Shown here piece by piece: positions 55,448 through 57,538 of a DNA stretch of 57,538 nucleotides (the first letter of the stretch is position 1; every line of letters begins with the position of its first letter). The position numbers were made by a program, and so were the translations under genes. Below the pieces are notes generated by a model. The model had not been told where the DNA came from. It saw only the letters and a list, made by a program, of their open reading frames with translations, and made no database searches. This DNA comes from a bacterium TMED217 (lineage in GTDB: Bacteria > Fidelibacterota > Marinisomatia > Marinisomatales > UBA1611): NCBI GenBank assembly GCA_002169695.1, contig NHJO01000006.1:1-57538 (forward strand), given 5' to 3'.

Positions 55448-56543
55448 TAATGTAGAAAAAACATCTCTCTATAATTGGCACAGAGAGAATAGTAATAACA
55501 TTGTGTCTTTCTCAGGGTTTTTATTGCCAGTATACTATAGCGGTATAGTAGACGAACATCTTAGTGTAAGAAAAAGTGCTGGATTATTTGATGTTAGCCA
55601 TATGGGTGAGTTTATCATATCAGGAAAAGCAGCAGATAAATTTCTTCAATTAGTTACAGTTAATGATGTTTCCAAGTTGAGAAAAGGTCAGGCCCAATAC
55701 ACTGCTATTTGTGATGATAACGGTGGTATCATTGATGATATAATTATTTATAAAAAAGAGCATACTTTTATGATGGTTGTGAATGCTTCTAATATTGATA
55801 AAAATTTCCAATGGTTAAAATCTGTTATAATTGATGGTGTCGAAATAGATGATATAAGTCAAAATTGTGATATGATTGCAATCCAGGGGCCTGCTTCTCG
55901 AAAAATTTTACAATCAAATATTAATGAAGACATATCCTCATTAAAATTTTATCATTTTATTGATAAAATAGATATTCTAGGGCATGAAATTTTATTATCT
56001 CGTACTGGATATTCTGGTGAGCTCGGATATGAGATATATTGTTCTCTGGATGCTACAAATGATATTTGGAGTGCATTGATTGAATATGGTAAAAGCTATG
56101 GGTTGGTGCCTGCTGGCTTAGGTTGTAGAGATACATTAAGACTTGAAATGAACTATTTGCTTTATGGGAATGATATTAATCAAAAAATAAGTCCTATAGA
56201 AGCTGGGTTAAGTTGGATTACTAAATTAGATAAGGATAATTTTATAGGAAAACATAAAATAATTGAAAAGAATAATAGTATTAATAGATATCTATTTAGT
56301 TTTATAATGCTAGATAGAGCTATACCTAGGCATGGATACAATATAATTTATAAAGATGAATTAGTTGGTAATGTAACTAGTGGAACGATGAGTCCTAGCT
56401 TAAACCAAGGTATAGGCATGGGCTATATAGATAAAACATGCAATGTAATAGGTAAAAAAATTAATATAGACGTCAGAGGAAAATTAAAAGAAGCGGAAAT
56501 AATCAAGCCTCCATTTTATAAAAATGGGAGTTTGCATAGTTAA
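55440..56543 (+). CDS. gcvT: Glycine cleavage system T protein (aminomethyltransferase)
   Basis: Transfers the aminomethyl carbon from lipoylated H protein to tetrahydrofolate. In this 367-residue protein the signatures are 'GLFDVSHMGEF', 'DDNGGIIDDIIIYK', 'AIQGPASRKIL', 'SRTGYSGELGYEIY', 'GCRDTLRLEMNYLLYGNDI' and 'GNVTSGTMSPSLNQGIGMGY'. These match GcvT well and favour it over YgfZ, which lacks most of these folate-site residues. gcvH and gcvP are not in the window. Confidence 0.95.
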   Translation: MDNNVEKTSLYNWHRENSNNIVSFSGFLLPVYYSGIVDEHLSVRKSAGLFDVSHMGEFIISGKAADKFLQLVTVNDVSKLRKGQAQYTAICDDNGGIIDDIIIYKKEHTFMMVVNASNIDKNFQWLKSVIIDGVEIDDISQNCDMIAIQGPASRKILQSNINEDISSLKFYHFIDKIDILGHEILLSRTGYSGELGYEIYCSLDATNDIWSALIEYGKSYGLVPAGLGCRDTLRLEMNYLLYGNDINQKISPIEAGLSWITKLDKDNFIGKHKIIEKNNSINRYLFSFIMLDRAIPRHGYNIIYKDELVGNVTSGTMSPSLNQGIGMGYIDKTCNVIGKKINIDVRGKLKEAEIIKPPFYKNGSLHS

Positions 56544-56609
56544 AATAAAATAGAAAATATCTTGCTATAAATATTCGTTATTTTTTCTTATTATCAGCTT
56601 TAATTCCAC

Positions 56610-57538
56610 ATGAAAAAAAAAACTTCAATAAAAGAAGATAGACGATTAGAAATATTAGGTATACTTTTACTAGCTATATCTGTATTTATTTTTGTTAGTT
56701 TATTAGGTTACAATCCAAGTGAAGAGCCCTCTATAAGTCCATCTGTAGTAATTAATAATCCGATGGGTATTTTAGGTGTATTTGTTTCACATCTATTGAT
56801 AAAATTGGGTTTTGGTTATGTTTCATTAATATTTCCAGCACTTGGAATTTTTTGGGGTTGGGTTTTCTTTTCTAAAAAAGATAAAGAACACCCAATAAAG
56901 GTCACAATATATGCTCTTCTGACAATATTTTTATTGTCTATCTCAATAGGTATTGTATCTATTCATTATGATATTAGTCCATCTAAGTTTCATTACTCTG
57001 GATTATTAGCTGGGCTCGTTTCTGATTTGTTTATAGATATGTTTAGTATCTATGGATGCATATTATTTCTTGTAACTAGCTATTTGATGCTCATTAGAGC
57101 TTATTTTGATCTTGACTACTATAAGCCAATAATTGCGTCTAAGGAAAAATTTAATTTATGGAAATCTGAATATTTGCAAAATCGTGAAAAATTTCGTAAA
57201 GAAGATGAAAAGAGAAAACATACACAAGAGTTAAAAGCAAAAATAAAAATTGATGAAGCTGACAAAGGTTTTAATAATGATCTAGTTGAAAAAAATGATG
57301 ACGAGGTTGCTCAAAATAGTAAAAAAGAGTCCTTATATAATAATCAAAATTTAGAAGGAAAATCGTTTGGAACTAGTCTTGTTGATGATTCTAAAAATAA
57401 AAATTCAAAAGAGAATATTAACCTTCATGAAACAACTGAAACAACTGAAACAGCTGAAACAGCTGAAACAACTGAAACAACTGAAACAGCTGAAACAGCT
57501 GAAACAGCTGAAACAACTGAAACAACTGAAACAACTGA
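56610..57538 (+). CDS. ftsK: DNA translocase FtsK, N-terminal part (cut by right edge)
   Basis: Open frame from ATG 56610 to the window end (309 codons seen). Four to five membrane helices with the FtsK/SpoIIIE N-terminal pattern: 'LGILLLAISVFIFVSLLGYN', 'GFGYVSLIFPALGIFWGWVF', 'VTIYALLTIFLLSISIGIVS' and 'IYGCILFLVTSYLML'. These anchor it at the division septum. A basic/acidic linker follows from about residue 185 and passes into an ETT/ETA repeat. The RecA-like motor is outside the window, so the call rests on the membrane domain. The ATG is followed by ten A bases. Confidence 0.82.
   Translation, partial: MKKKTSIKEDRRLEILGILLLAISVFIFVSLLGYNPSEEPSISPSVVINNPMGILGVFVSHLLIKLGFGYVSLIFPALGIFWGWVFFSKKDKEHPIKVTIYALLTIFLLSISIGIVSIHYDISPSKFHYSGLLAGLVSDLFIDMFSIYGCILFLVTSYLMLIRAYFDLDYYKPIIASKEKFNLWKSEYLQNREKFRKEDEKRKHTQELKAKIKIDEADKGFNNDLVEKNDDEVAQNSKKESLYNNQNLEGKSFGTSLVDDSKNKNSKENINLHETTETTETAETAETTETTETAETAETAETTETTETT
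57429..57538 (+). repeat. 9-nt tandem repeat in the ftsK linker, at least 12 copies of GAAACARCT
   Basis: Units GAA-ACA-ACT and GAA-ACA-GCT alternate in blocks, encoding Glu-Thr-Thr or Glu-Thr-Ala. Twelve full units are present and the array runs off the edge. The final bases tga of the window are out of frame with the ATG at 56610, so they are not a stop codon. Confidence 0.93.

Noticed and set aside
57536-57538. Stop codon TGA ending ftsK at the window edge
   Set aside because: These bases are out of frame with ATG 56610; the repeat frame (GAA ACA ACT) continues past the edge.

Overview
The window (57.5 kb, AT-rich, about 30% G+C by eye in the core genes) is a chromosomal segment of a Gram-negative bacterium, most likely of the FCB superphylum and probably Candidatus Marinimicrobia (SAR406/Neomarinimicrobiota) or a close relative. 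Reasons: a giant secreted protein ending in a type IX/FlgD-like sorting domain with the 'NYPNPFNP' signature, a BatA-E operon, a TonB-dependent receptor with a carboxypeptidase-regulatory-like N-terminus, a PorV/FadL-like barrel, Lnt, DUF4321 and DUF5683-like proteins. The taxonomic call is inference. No insertion sequence, prophage, CRISPR array, tRNA or rRNA was recognised. All genes except adenosine deaminase lie on the + strand, tightly packed, with many 1-30 nt overlaps and several TTG starts.

Region 1 (1-15.4 kb): the 3' portion, at least 4902 residues, of a giant repeat protein. It holds 16 Calx-beta-like modules arranged as five A-B-C triplets plus one, then modules with a (Y/F)WNSxN motif, Ig-like, Fn3-like and cadherin-like modules, and a C-terminal sorting domain. 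A small TPR-like lipoprotein gene overlaps its stop codon. Region 2 (15.4-24.7 kb): tadA, a lipoprotein-type M16 zinc peptidase, two tandem Lrp/AsnC regulators next to a eukaryotic-type glutamine synthetase II, adenosine deaminase on the - strand, and a TPP riboswitch in front of a TonB-dependent receptor that is therefore a likely thiamine-compound importer.

Region 3 (24.7-28.4 kb): the translation/secretion operon ffh-rpsP-khpA-rimM-trmD-rplS, closed by a clear intrinsic terminator. Region 4 (28.4-47.9 kb): selA-selB (selenocysteine incorporation), mutS, an outer-membrane barrel, yicC-gmk-rpoZ, a family-4-like uracil-DNA glycosylase that lacks the iron-sulfur cysteines, dnaB, a bifunctional Rel/SpoT, an HU-like protein, ruvX, lnt, a DUF5683-like protein, truA, an HtrA protease, psd-pssA (phosphatidylethanolamine synthesis), DUF4321 and tatA.

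Region 5 (48-57.5 kb): batA-batB-batC-batD-batE plus a SPOR-domain protein, then yebC-ruvC-ruvA, gcvT and the 5' part of ftsK, which runs off the right edge. The most unusual structures are the higher-order triplet architecture and 5' compositional shift of the giant protein, the riboswitch whose 3' strand is also the ribosome-binding site, the cluster-less uracil-DNA glycosylase, and two in-frame 9-nt tandem repeats (in batC and ftsK).
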